A stretch of DNA of 11,622 bases, from assembly GCA_002437725.1 (NCBI GenBank), contig DJRF01000010.1, positions 469,048 through 480,669 on the forward strand, given 5' to 3'. Below are positions 1-5,488 of this stretch, piece by piece. Made by a program: the position numbers and the translations under genes. This DNA comes from Treponema sp. UBA6367. Lineage in GTDB: Bacteria; Spirochaetota; Spirochaetia; Treponematales; Treponemataceae. Numbering within the stretch: the first letter of the stretch is position 1; each line of letters begins with the position of its first letter. The notes beneath the pieces are model-generated. The model was not told the DNA's origin. It worked only from the letters and a program-made list of their open reading frames with translations, and did not search any database.

Positions 1-4
1 GTAG

Positions 5-33
5 GTTATACAGTATTTGCTTTTTCCTGTCAA
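5..33 (-). promoter_or_regulatory. Sigma-70 type promoter reading out of the window to the left
   Basis: On the minus strand a perfect -35 box TTGACA (28-33) is followed after exactly 17 nt by TATAAC (5-10), five of six matches to the -10 consensus. It lies just beyond the stop codon of the HD-GYP gene and points away from it, so it should serve a gene beyond the left edge that has its own transcription start. Its downstream gene is not visible. Confidence 0.6.
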
Positions 34-57
34 CACTAATTTTAGTTTTAATGGAAA

Positions 58-1293
58 TTATATTTTTATAATTTCTTTGGCTATTAAATTTAACATTGCC
101 TGTGCAATTTTAGGATCAAACTGAGTTCCTTTGCCTTTTTCTAATTCGCTGATTATAACTTCTTTTGAAAGGTGAGGGCGGTAAGCTCTATCTGTTGCCA
201 TTGCGTCAAATGAATCTGCAACGCATACAATTCTTGCTTCTAAAGGAATTTCTTCGCCTTTTAATCCTTCCATATAACCTTTTCCATCATAGCGTTCGTG
301 ATGATATAAGACTGCTTGCCTAATATTTTTTATCCCTTCAAAGTCTTTTAAAACTTCTGCCCCGTAAATTGTGTGTTTTTTCATTTCATCCCATTCTTCT
401 GCAGATAATTTTCCTTGCTTACACAAAATTGCTCTTGGAATTAAAACTTTTCCTATATCATGAAGCATACCTATGCTGTAGATATTTTGTTGAAAATCTT
501 TATTATAACCTAATTCTTCTGCAATTAGTTTTGAATATTTTGCAACATGACTTGAATGTTTTTTAGTGTATTCATCTCTTGTATCTATAAATCTTGCGCA
601 GAGATTTAAAAGTTCAGAGATTTCTTTTTCTGAATGAATTTGCTGATGTTTTAAAATAATATAGTTTATAAAAGTAATTATTAGCAGGAAGAAGGCGCTT
701 ACAGTTAGAATTAGAAAAAATAAAAATGGCTTATAAGAAAAAAGAGGTCTTTTTAGATTTGATACAAATGAAAATTCTGTTTCTGTTAAAAGGTCTTCTG
801 AATATAGTACAAATCCTAGTTTGCAAAAACCTGCTGGTAAAATTTCTTCATTAGAAGCTTCTTTTGAGGGGGTTATTGTTATGCTTTTTCCTTCTTTTTT
901 ATAGAATCCGTTCCAACTGCTATCGATTCTTGCAGTTTCTGGAACAGTTAAACTCAAGGTCCAATTTTTAATCTTATTATACGTATTGTTATTTATATAA
1001 ATATCATATTGTGCTCCCCATAGAGTTTTTTCTTGTTCCCAGCAGTTTAAAACACCATCGCTTCTTAAAGGAATTTTTATTTCAAAGTTTAAGCCTTTTT
1101 GAGATTCTGTATGAATAGGCTGGTTTTCTTTTTCAACAGTTGCTTTTTGATTAAATTTTACTGGGATTTTATTTTCATAACTTGCATAGATATATATTGA
1201 TAAGAGAGGAATTGCTCCAAGTATTGCAAGTAATCCTGATAAAATAATAGCTTTTTTGTTCAAAATAAATCTTATAACTGCATTTTCGTTCAT
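58..1293 (-). CDS. Membrane-anchored HD-GYP phosphodiesterase with CBM2-like external sensor domain
   Basis: This 411-residue protein probably hydrolyses cyclic di-GMP in the cytoplasm in response to something bound outside the membrane. Membrane segments are at about residues 14-36 and 188-214. The segment between them (about 66-175) has spaced tryptophans W85, W92, W111 and W127 and blocks such as NWTLSLTVP, SSWNG and LPAGFCKLGF, in the order seen in family 2 carbohydrate-binding modules. The C-terminal part (about 225-408) is an HD-GYP domain: H246, LHDIGK with H278/D279, H307, HHE (331-333), DGKGY, and D360 are all present. The family's GYP proline is Met341. ATG at 1291-1293 has an AGAGGA ribosome site a few nt upstream and a consensus promoter behind it, so the start is secure. 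It appears monocistronic. The enzyme class is firm; the carbohydrate-binding assignment is inferred by eye, and another beta-sandwich fold is possible. Confidence 0.9.
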   Translation of the reverse strand: MNENAVIRFILNKKAIILSGLLAILGAIPLLSIYIYASYENKIPVKFNQKATVEKENQPIHTESQKGLNFEIKIPLRSDGVLNCWEQEKTLWGAQYDIYINNNTYNKIKNWTLSLTVPETARIDSSWNGFYKKEGKSITITPSKEASNEEILPAGFCKLGFVLYSEDLLTETEFSFVSNLKRPLFSYKPFLFFLILTVSAFFLLIITFINYIILKHQQIHSEKEISELLNLCARFIDTRDEYTKKHSSHVAKYSKLIAEELGYNKDFQQNIYSIGMLHDIGKVLIPRAILCKQGKLSAEEWDEMKKHTIYGAEVLKDFEGIKNIRQAVLYHHERYDGKGYMEGLKGEEIPLEARIVCVADSFDAMATDRAYRPHLSKEVIISELEKGKGTQFDPKIAQAMLNLIAKEIIKI

Positions 1294-1319
1294 AATATCC
1301 TCTTGTGTATATGAAGAAT

Positions 1320-1348
1320 ATTATACAACAGAAGTGTGATTATGTAAA
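1320..1348 (-). promoter_or_regulatory. Promoter of the HD-GYP gene
   Basis: On the minus strand TTTACA (1343-1348, five of six) is followed after 17 nt by a perfect TATAAT (1320-1325). Expected transcription start is near 1313, giving a leader of about 20 nt that carries the AGAGGA ribosome site. Confidence 0.7.
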
Positions 1349-1354
1349 AATAAA

Positions 1355-1372
1355 GCAAAGAAAGCAAAGAAA
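1355..1372. repeat. Two tandem copies of a 9-bp unit upstream of the HD-GYP promoter
   Basis: The unit gcaaagaaa occurs twice without a gap, starting 7 nt upstream of the -35 box of the HD-GYP promoter. It could be a regulator's direct-repeat site or chance in A-rich DNA; nothing distinguishes the two. Confidence 0.4.
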
Positions 1373-1391
1373 TATTTTTCTAATGTCCTAA

Positions 1392-1429
1392 AAAAACGGC
1401 TGACTCAAGTTCTTGACTCAGCCGTTTTT
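1392..1429 (-). terminator. Intrinsic terminator of the beta-barrel gene
   Basis: Two 18-nt arms (1392-1409 and 1412-1429) are complementary except for one C-C mismatch, with a G+C-rich core and an A tract on one side and a T tract on the other. On the minus strand the stem is followed by a run of U, so it ends transcription of the gene at 1505-2530. The same structure could also work on the plus strand. Confidence 0.8.
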
Positions 1430-1450
1430 AAGGTTTGTATAAACCTTAAA
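1427..1450. repeat. Perfect 10-bp inverted repeat beside the terminator
   Basis: TTTAAGGTTT (1427-1436) and AAACCTTAAA (1441-1450) are exact reverse complements around the 4-nt loop GTAT. The left arm shares the T tract of the neighbouring terminator, so the two hairpins would compete. A smaller hairpin, GTTGC-GTA-GCAAC, follows at 1456-1468. Confidence 0.55.
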
Positions 1451-1504
1451 TGAAAGTTGCGTAGCAACCAAACTCCATTTTTGAGATTTTTGTTGTAAGT
1501 ATGC

Positions 1505-2530
1505 TTACATTTTAAATTCTGTAAGAATACCCATTGACCACATATTTGTTCTAGGATTCCATGCGGCATCTAAGCCGAATTCAACAAAAGGTATTTTTAT
1601 GCCAAGACCGCAGTATATTTGCGGTTGAATTTCGTCCCAAGCAAAACTGTCTGTTTTTATTGTTGCAGAACCATTGTTTGTTGCTTTTTCATTTATGCCT
1701 TCTACTTCCGCATCGTAGTTCCATTTGTGATTTGCATCTATAAAAGAAAATCTTGCTCTGGCACCGATGAATGGTCTTAAAATAAGGATTGACTTAGAAA
1801 CCTGCACTTGTGCGTAGAAAGTGTGAACTTTTAGATCCATGTTCATGTCTGCATTCATGTTCATGTTTCTTTCTGTATTTTCAACTTTTACAGTCTGTGC
1901 GCTAGAAGCAAAAAAATCTATGCTTTGAGAAGAATAAATATATCCAGCGCCAACAGAAATCTTTGGAAGCAAAATGTTTCCTTCAAAAACTGCATAACGT
2001 ATGTCTGCTCCAAAAGACATATAGTCAAGTCCTAATGAAAAATCCTTAAATTTTACAGCATCTAGCGAATGTGGAATTAAAGCTACTGCAAAAACTCCAA
2101 TGTCAAAAGGCAGCACAAAACCACCGATTCTTCCTGTAACTGCGCAAGTAGGAACTGGCAATTTTGAAGGAAACTTAAAATTCATTAAAATGCTGTCAAT
2201 CTGTTCGATTCCAGTTATTTCTTCATTTGCAGTATCTTTCATTTGAGAAAGAATTACATTTATAGAATCAGAAAGATTAGACGTGTCTGTAAATGTTCCT
2301 GTTATGTTTAGACCTGCTGTAAAATGCGGCGGAACTGCAGGTAGAAATTTGCCAATATGAGCATCTGGCTCAATAGATAAAAGCATTGTATTTTCAGGAA
2401 CTACATCGACAAGAGTTGAAAGAGTTTTATTTAACGCGTTATTAATTTTTTCGCTGCTGGATTCCTGAGAAAAACAAAGTGGCATTGAAAAAATAGCAAG
2501 TACAGAAAACAGCTTAAGTATTTTTTTCAT
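1505..2530 (-). CDS. Probable outer-membrane beta-barrel protein, exported
   Basis: The product is 341 residues from the chosen start. It opens with an export signal: two lysines, a hydrophobic stretch (about 4-18) and a short end near PLCFSQ, so cleavage near residue 22 is likely. That cysteine does not make a convincing lipobox. The rest has alternating short strands rich in aromatic residues and glycine (for example DIGVFAVALIP, KISVGAGYIYSS, PQIYCGLGIKIPF) and ends in the strand MGILTEFKM, as expected for a spirochaetal outer-membrane barrel. An Asn/Met-rich stretch at about 222-233 probably lies in a loop. I prefer ATG 2528-2530 over the in-frame ATG 12 nt upstream, because GGGAGA sits at the right distance from it and it starts a normal signal peptide. 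A terminator follows. I do not recognise the exact family; porin, adhesin or transport roles are all open. Confidence 0.75.
   Translation of the reverse strand: MKKILKLFSVLAIFSMPLCFSQESSSEKINNALNKTLSTLVDVVPENTMLLSIEPDAHIGKFLPAVPPHFTAGLNITGTFTDTSNLSDSINVILSQMKDTANEEITGIEQIDSILMNFKFPSKLPVPTCAVTGRIGGFVLPFDIGVFAVALIPHSLDAVKFKDFSLGLDYMSFGADIRYAVFEGNILLPKISVGAGYIYSSQSIDFFASSAQTVKVENTERNMNMNADMNMDLKVHTFYAQVQVSKSILILRPFIGARARFSFIDANHKWNYDAEVEGINEKATNNGSATIKTDSFAWDEIQPQIYCGLGIKIPFVEFGLDAAWNPRTNMWSMGILTEFKM
1838..1866. repeat. Short direct repeat encoding the Asn/Met-rich stretch
   Basis: The 11-nt string catgttcatgt occurs at 1838-1848 and 1856-1866 inside the barrel gene and produces the NMNMNADMNMD-type stretch. 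Such repeats can vary in copy number by slippage, which would change the length of a surface loop. Confidence 0.5.
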
Positions 2531-2586
2531 AATATCTCCCATAAAAAGTCAAGAGTAAAACTTCAGTTTTAGGATTGACTTCTTAA

Positions 2587-2614
2587 GTTGTTTCACAACG
2601 AAGTGAGAAACAAC
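2587..2614. repeat. Palindrome with AACGAA loop, copy 1
   Basis: GTTGTTTC (2587-2594) pairs with GAAACAAC (2607-2614). An alternative inner stem CAC/GTG closes on the hexamer AACGAA. It shares AACGAAGTG with the palindrome at 2700-2721. Confidence 0.55.
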
Positions 2615-2625
2615 AGATGATAAGA

Positions 2626-2644
2626 AAGTTTGCGACGCAAACTT
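2626..2644. repeat. Perfect 9-bp palindrome with 1-nt centre
   Basis: AAGTTTGCG (2626-2634) and CGCAAACTT (2636-2644) are exact reverse complements. The core resembles the smaller GTTGC-GTA-GCAAC hairpin downstream of the barrel gene. Confidence 0.55.
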
Positions 2645-2647
2645 AAA

Positions 2648-2686
2648 AAGATAAAAACAGACGCCATTTTCGGCTGCTTTTATCTT
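2648..2686. repeat. 13-nt imperfect inverted repeat in the leader
   Basis: Arms 2648-2660 and 2674-2686 pair with a single A-C mismatch. The outer nine pairs are A/T, the inner three are CAG/CTG. On the minus strand the stem leads into a U-rich run, so it could act as a weak terminator or attenuator ahead of the barrel gene. Confidence 0.5.
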
Positions 2687-2699
2687 ACCTCCTTAACGC

Positions 2700-2721
2700 A
2701 ATTTCGCAACGAAGTGAAATT
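2700..2721. repeat. Palindrome with AACGAA loop, copy 2
   Basis: AATTTCGC (2700-2707) and GTGAAATT (2714-2721) pair around AACGAA with one G-T pair on the plus strand. The hexamer TTAACG stands on both sides as a direct repeat (2693-2698 and 2721-2726), which could be a trace of insertion. Confidence 0.5.
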
Positions 2722-2726
2722 TAACG

Positions 2727-2755
2727 TTGATATAACTTTTTGTTTATTCTACTAT
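2727..2755 (+). promoter_or_regulatory. Promoter of the small membrane-protein gene
   Basis: TTGATA (2727-2732, five of six) is followed after 17 nt by TACTAT (2750-2755, four of six). Expected start is near 2762, leaving a leader of about 65 nt. It overlaps the stronger minus-strand promoter at 2746-2774. Confidence 0.45.
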
Positions 2756-2774
2756 AGTATAAGTTTTATGTCAA
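2746..2774 (-). promoter_or_regulatory. Strong promoter of the beta-barrel gene
   Basis: On the minus strand a perfect TTGACA (2769-2774) is followed after 17 nt by TAGAAT (2746-2751, five of six). Nothing comparable lies closer to the barrel gene's start, so this is the best candidate despite the long leader it implies. Confidence 0.6.
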
Positions 2775-2826
2775 AATGTACAAAATCACTCAGTGTAGAT
2801 GTATCTTGCTGGAAATAGGAGTTTTT

Positions 2827-3108
2827 ATGTTTGTTGGATGCGCTATTCTTTTATGTATTTTTATTTTTGTGTTTTCTATTTATATGGATGCAAGAAGACG
2901 ACCTCCAAAAAAATATCGCAAATTTATGCCAGATAATTTTTATGATGAACAAGAAGAGCAGGATGCTAATGCATACTCAAAATTTGATTTAAGAGAAAAA
3001 AACAAATCTGATAGCGAGCTTTATGGAGGTATTCAAATAGGTGATTCCATAGTTCACTTTACAGATGATGATGACCTTATAGATGAATTTGGAGATGATG
3101 TTTTGTAA
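2827..3108 (+). CDS. Small single-pass membrane protein with acidic tail
   Basis: Ninety-three residues: one hydrophobic segment at about 2-19, a basic stop-transfer patch DARRRPPKKYRK (21-32), then a hydrophilic tail rich in Asp and Glu ending FTDDDDLIDEFGDDVL. By the positive-inside rule the tail should be cytoplasmic. I choose ATG 2827-2829 because AGGAG (2817-2821) lies 5 nt upstream. An in-frame ATG at 2776 would add 17 residues but has no ribosome site and sits only some 14 nt from the predicted transcription start. The gene stands alone between a divergent neighbour and a terminator. I do not recognise a family and assign no function; the clear start, composition and promoter argue it is real. 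Confidence 0.65.
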   Translation: MFVGCAILLCIFIFVFSIYMDARRRPPKKYRKFMPDNFYDEQEEQDANAYSKFDLREKNKSDSELYGGIQIGDSIVHFTDDDDLIDEFGDDVL

Positions 3109-3137
3109 AAAAGATTAAAAGATTTTTTTTCGAAAAA

Positions 3138-3167
3138 AAAAGACATCTGAGTTATCAGATGTCTTTT
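3138..3167 (-). terminator. Bidirectional terminator between small gene and tRNA-Phe
   Basis: AAAAGACATCTGA (3138-3150) and TCAGATGTCTTTT (3155-3167) form a perfect 13-bp stem with loop GTTA. On the minus strand it starts exactly at the 3' end of the tRNA and is followed by a run of about nine U, so it should end the tRNA transcript. On the plus strand it lies about 30 nt after the small gene's stop with a shorter U tail, and could end that transcript too. Confidence 0.9.
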
Positions 3168-3239
3168 GCCACAGGTTGGAATCGAACCAACGACATACGG
3201 ATTTTCAGTCCGGCGCTCTACCAACTGAGCTACTGCGGC
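3167..3239 (-). tRNA. tRNA-Phe (anticodon GAA)
   Basis: The 73-nt minus-strand sequence folds as a tRNA: acceptor GCCGCAG with CTGTGGC (one G-U pair), D-stem GCTC/GAGC, anticodon loop CTGAAAA, T-arm GTTGG-TTCGATT-CCAAC and discriminator A. The anticodon GAA (plus strand 3204-3206) reads UUC/UUU. The CCA end is not encoded and must be added. The outermost anticodon-stem pair (27-43) is a C-U mismatch; the other four pair. It has its own promoter and terminator, so it is a single-tRNA unit. Confidence 0.97.
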
Positions 3240-3251
3240 GTTGATGTATTC

Positions 3252-3280
3252 ACTATATATTAAATAAAAAATTGTGTCAA
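3252..3280 (-). promoter_or_regulatory. Promoter of tRNA-Phe
   Basis: On the minus strand a perfect TTGACA (3275-3280) is followed after 17 nt by TATAGT (3252-3257, five of six). The expected start near 3245 leaves a short 5' extension for RNase P to remove before the tRNA begins at 3239. Confidence 0.85.
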
Positions 3281-3389
3281 CAGGTTGGTTTATTTTTTTT
3301 ATAAAAAACTAAAACAAAAGAAAAACATTCAAAATCAGGCATAAAAGTATTCAAGCTAGCAAAATTTATATTTAAAAATATGTTTTTTC

Positions 3390-3418
3390 TTGTGCTTACT
3401 TTGCAGTGGATTTATAAT
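3390..3418 (+). promoter_or_regulatory. Promoter of the ankyrin–murG–atoC operon, placed at the start codon
   Basis: TTGTGC (3390-3395) is followed after 17 nt by a perfect TATAAT (3413-3418). Only 6 nt separate this -10 box from the ATG at 3425, so transcription would begin at or within a nucleotide or two of the start codon. The -35 box is weak (TTG matches). I see no better promoter between the tRNA promoter and this point. Confidence 0.5.
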
Positions 3419-3424
3419 AATAGA

Positions 3425-4288
3425 ATGAATTGGTTAGTTGTATCGAATAATAAAAATAAAGAGTTTGTCTCTTTTTTAAAAACAAAAGTTAAAGAAATCA
3501 ATTTTTTTGAGTTTGATGAAAATTTTATTAATTTTGATGATTTAAAAAAAGTTTCTCATTGTGTTATTTTTGAAAATCCTAGCGATTTTGAAAAGGAAAC
3601 GTCCTTTTTGTACGGTTTTTTATGCGGAAAAAATATTCCTATCTATATAATTTCTAAAGAAAAAAAATCATTTGATTTTCCAAACACACTTTTATTTGAA
3701 GATGTGTCTTTATTTAATGATTATCTAAATTCTAACTTTTGTAAAATTCAAGAAAATTTTTCAAAAAAAGAAGCCTTTAATTTTTTATATGAAAATGGTA
3801 TTCCTTTTGATGCAGATAATTTTGCTTCTTGTATTGCAAGCGGAAAGATGGATATATGTAAATATTACCTTGCTGCAGGAATGAGCGTTGATTCTAGAGA
3901 TAGGGATGGCACGCCAATGTTGAACATTGCCGCTAGAAATGACAGGTTGGATTTTGTCCAGTGGCTAGTGGAACAAGGCGCTGACATAAATGCTGTTTCT
4001 GAAGATCGCGGTTATACTGCAATAATGGATGCAGTGTGGCGCGGAAATATTGAAATTACAGAATATCTTATAAAAAAAGGTTCTGATTTGAATACAATAA
4101 ACAAAGAAGGGCAGTCTATGCTTGTTCTTGCTGTAGGAGCTAATCGAACACAGATTTGTAAAATTCTTGCGGAAAATGGAGCAAATCCAGATATTCCCGA
4201 TGCTATGGGCATGAGTGCTTATGGGTATGCAAAACTATTCAAAAAGGTTGATATTGTTTCAATCCTTGAAAAATATCACAAGGAATAA
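3425..4288 (+). CDS. Ankyrin-repeat protein with N-terminal alpha/beta domain
   Basis: From ATG 3425 the product is 287 residues. Residues 1 to about 105 look like a small alpha/beta domain (LVVSNN at the first strand, then CVIFENPSDFEKETSF leading to YGFLCGKNIPIYIIS). That layout recalls nucleoside 2-deoxyribosyltransferase-like and TIR-like folds, but I cannot show a catalytic site. About residues 129-285 are five ankyrin repeats, with phrases such as DGTPMLNIAARNDRLDFVQWLVEQGADIN and GNIEITEYLIKKGSDLN split across repeats. Ankyrins bind proteins, so a partner is expected. An ATG at 3380 would add 15 hydrophobic residues, but neither ATG has a ribosome site and the -10 box lies between them, so I prefer 3425. 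It leads the plus-strand operon, 14 nt before murG. No signal peptide is seen with this start, so it is probably cytoplasmic. Confidence 0.85.
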   Translation: MNWLVVSNNKNKEFVSFLKTKVKEINFFEFDENFINFDDLKKVSHCVIFENPSDFEKETSFLYGFLCGKNIPIYIISKEKKSFDFPNTLLFEDVSLFNDYLNSNFCKIQENFSKKEAFNFLYENGIPFDADNFASCIASGKMDICKYYLAAGMSVDSRDRDGTPMLNIAARNDRLDFVQWLVEQGADINAVSEDRGYTAIMDAVWRGNIEITEYLIKKGSDLNTINKEGQSMLVLAVGANRTQICKILAENGANPDIPDAMGMSAYGYAKLFKKVDIVSILEKYHKE

Positions 4289-4302
4289 TAAAATCATTTT
4301 CT

Positions 4303-5460
4303 ATGAAGAAAAAAATTACTGATAAAATAACTGTTGCTTTTACTGGCGGCGGAACTGGTGGACATATTTATCCCGGTATTGCCGTTGTTGACGAATTTAG
4401 GAAAAAATGCGCTGAAAATAATCAAAATTTGAAAGTTGTTTGGATAGGAAACTCTAAAGGAATGGATTTTTCTATTGTGAATAATAATTTTGATTCAAAT
4501 GGTTGTAAATCTGTAGACGCTTTTTATGGAATTCCATCTGGAAAACTTAGGCGTTATTTTTCTTTTAAAAATTTTATAGATGTTTTTAAAGTCTTTGGAG
4601 GCATTGTTTCTTCATTCTTTATATTGAAAAAAGAAAAACCTGCCTTTCTTTTTTCTAAAGGAGGATTTGTAAGCGTTCCCCCATGTGTTTGTGCAAAACT
4701 ATTGAAAATTCCAGTTTATACGCACGAATGTGACTTTACACCAGGTCTTGCAACAAGACTGAATAGTTCCTTTGCAAAAAATATTTTGATTACGTATAAA
4801 GAAACTCAGAATTATCTTCCAGCTTCAGTTCGCGAAAAATGCATTTTAACAGGAAATCCTGTAAGACCGGTGTTTTATTCTGCTCAAGAAAATAAAGGCC
4901 TTGCATTTTTAGGCATAAATAAAAAGGCGAAACCGATTTTACTTGTTGTAGGTGGAAGTTTAGGGGCTAAACAGATAAATGAACTTGTAAAAACTGAAAT
5001 TGAATGGCTTTGCGATAACTTTATAGTAGTTCATCAAACTGGGCAAAAAAATATAGAAGATACGGAATCTTGTTCTAATTCTGACTACAAGCCTTATCCT
5101 TTTATTTATTCAGAAATGCCAGATGTTATGGCTTGTGCGGATATAGTTGTTTCAAGAGCTGGGGCAAACTCTATTTGGGAATGTGCCGTGCTTGCTAAGC
5201 CTATGATTCTTATTCCTTTATGTGGAAGTGGAACTCGTGGAGACCAAGAGGATAATGCCGCCTATTTTGAAAAACAAGGAGCCGCTTTGGTTCTTTCAAG
5301 AGAAAATGCTTCTGGAAAAATGCTGAAAAATAGCCTTGAAAAAATGTTAATAAAGGAAAATCGAATAAGCTATGAAGATTCTTGTAAAAAGTTGATTCAA
5401 GGTGTAAAACCTGCTGAAAAAATTTCAGAAATATTATATAATAGCATAAAAAATTTATAA
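4303..5460 (+). CDS. murG: MurG, lipid II-forming N-acetylglucosaminyltransferase
   Basis: MurG moves GlcNAc from UDP-GlcNAc onto lipid I at the inner face of the cytoplasmic membrane, the last intracellular step of peptidoglycan precursor synthesis. The 385-residue product shows the family's glycine loop GGGTGGHIYPG (15-25), GGFVSVP (120-126), HECDFTPGLATR (141-152, where most MurGs read HEQN), NPVRP (185-189), GGSLGA (217-222) and the UDP-GlcNAc region SRAGANSIWE (284-293) with the later GDQEDNA (313-319). Length fits the GT28 family. The only reasonable start, ATG 4303, lacks a ribosome site at normal distance; AAGGA lies 18 nt upstream at the ankyrin stop codon, so translation may depend on coupling to the upstream gene. 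cvpA follows after 28 nt. Confidence 0.97.
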   Translation: MKKKITDKITVAFTGGGTGGHIYPGIAVVDEFRKKCAENNQNLKVVWIGNSKGMDFSIVNNNFDSNGCKSVDAFYGIPSGKLRRYFSFKNFIDVFKVFGGIVSSFFILKKEKPAFLFSKGGFVSVPPCVCAKLLKIPVYTHECDFTPGLATRLNSSFAKNILITYKETQNYLPASVREKCILTGNPVRPVFYSAQENKGLAFLGINKKAKPILLVVGGSLGAKQINELVKTEIEWLCDNFIVVHQTGQKNIEDTESCSNSDYKPYPFIYSEMPDVMACADIVVSRAGANSIWECAVLAKPMILIPLCGSGTRGDQEDNAAYFEKQGAALVLSRENASGKMLKNSLEKMLIKENRISYEDSCKKLIQGVKPAEKISEILYNSIKNL

Positions 5461-5488
5461 CTTATTACTTTTTTATGGGAGTAGATTT

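Larger units (their letters stand above)
2531..2739 (-). promoter_or_regulatory. Long structured 5' leader of the beta-barrel gene
   Basis: If transcription starts at the strong minus-strand promoter at 2746-2774, the barrel mRNA has a leader of roughly 209 nt. It holds four hairpin-forming stretches (2587-2614, 2626-2644, 2648-2686, 2700-2721), a full-strength Shine-Dalgarno sequence AAGGAGGT at 2687-2694 with no start codon at normal distance, and a possible 24-codon reading frame at 2593-2667. It matches no riboswitch I know. It may be an attenuator or translational control region, or the hairpins may be inserted dispersed repeats. Confidence 0.4.

Noticed and set aside
2562..2600. Possible closer promoter for the barrel gene around TTGTGA and TTGACT strings
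   Set aside because: No -10 box with at least four matches lies 16-18 nt downstream of any of them, whereas the site at 2746-2774 is near consensus.
2630..2818. 62-codon plus-strand frame across the barrel gene's leader
   Set aside because: It starts inside a palindrome, runs through two more hairpins and the promoters, and has no ribosome site; the product has no domain-like pattern.
3907..3924. TGGCACG string resembling the -24 half of a sigma-54 promoter
   Set aside because: It lies inside the ankyrin coding sequence and the -12 element (TTGC at 4-nt spacing) is absent; TGTT is found instead.
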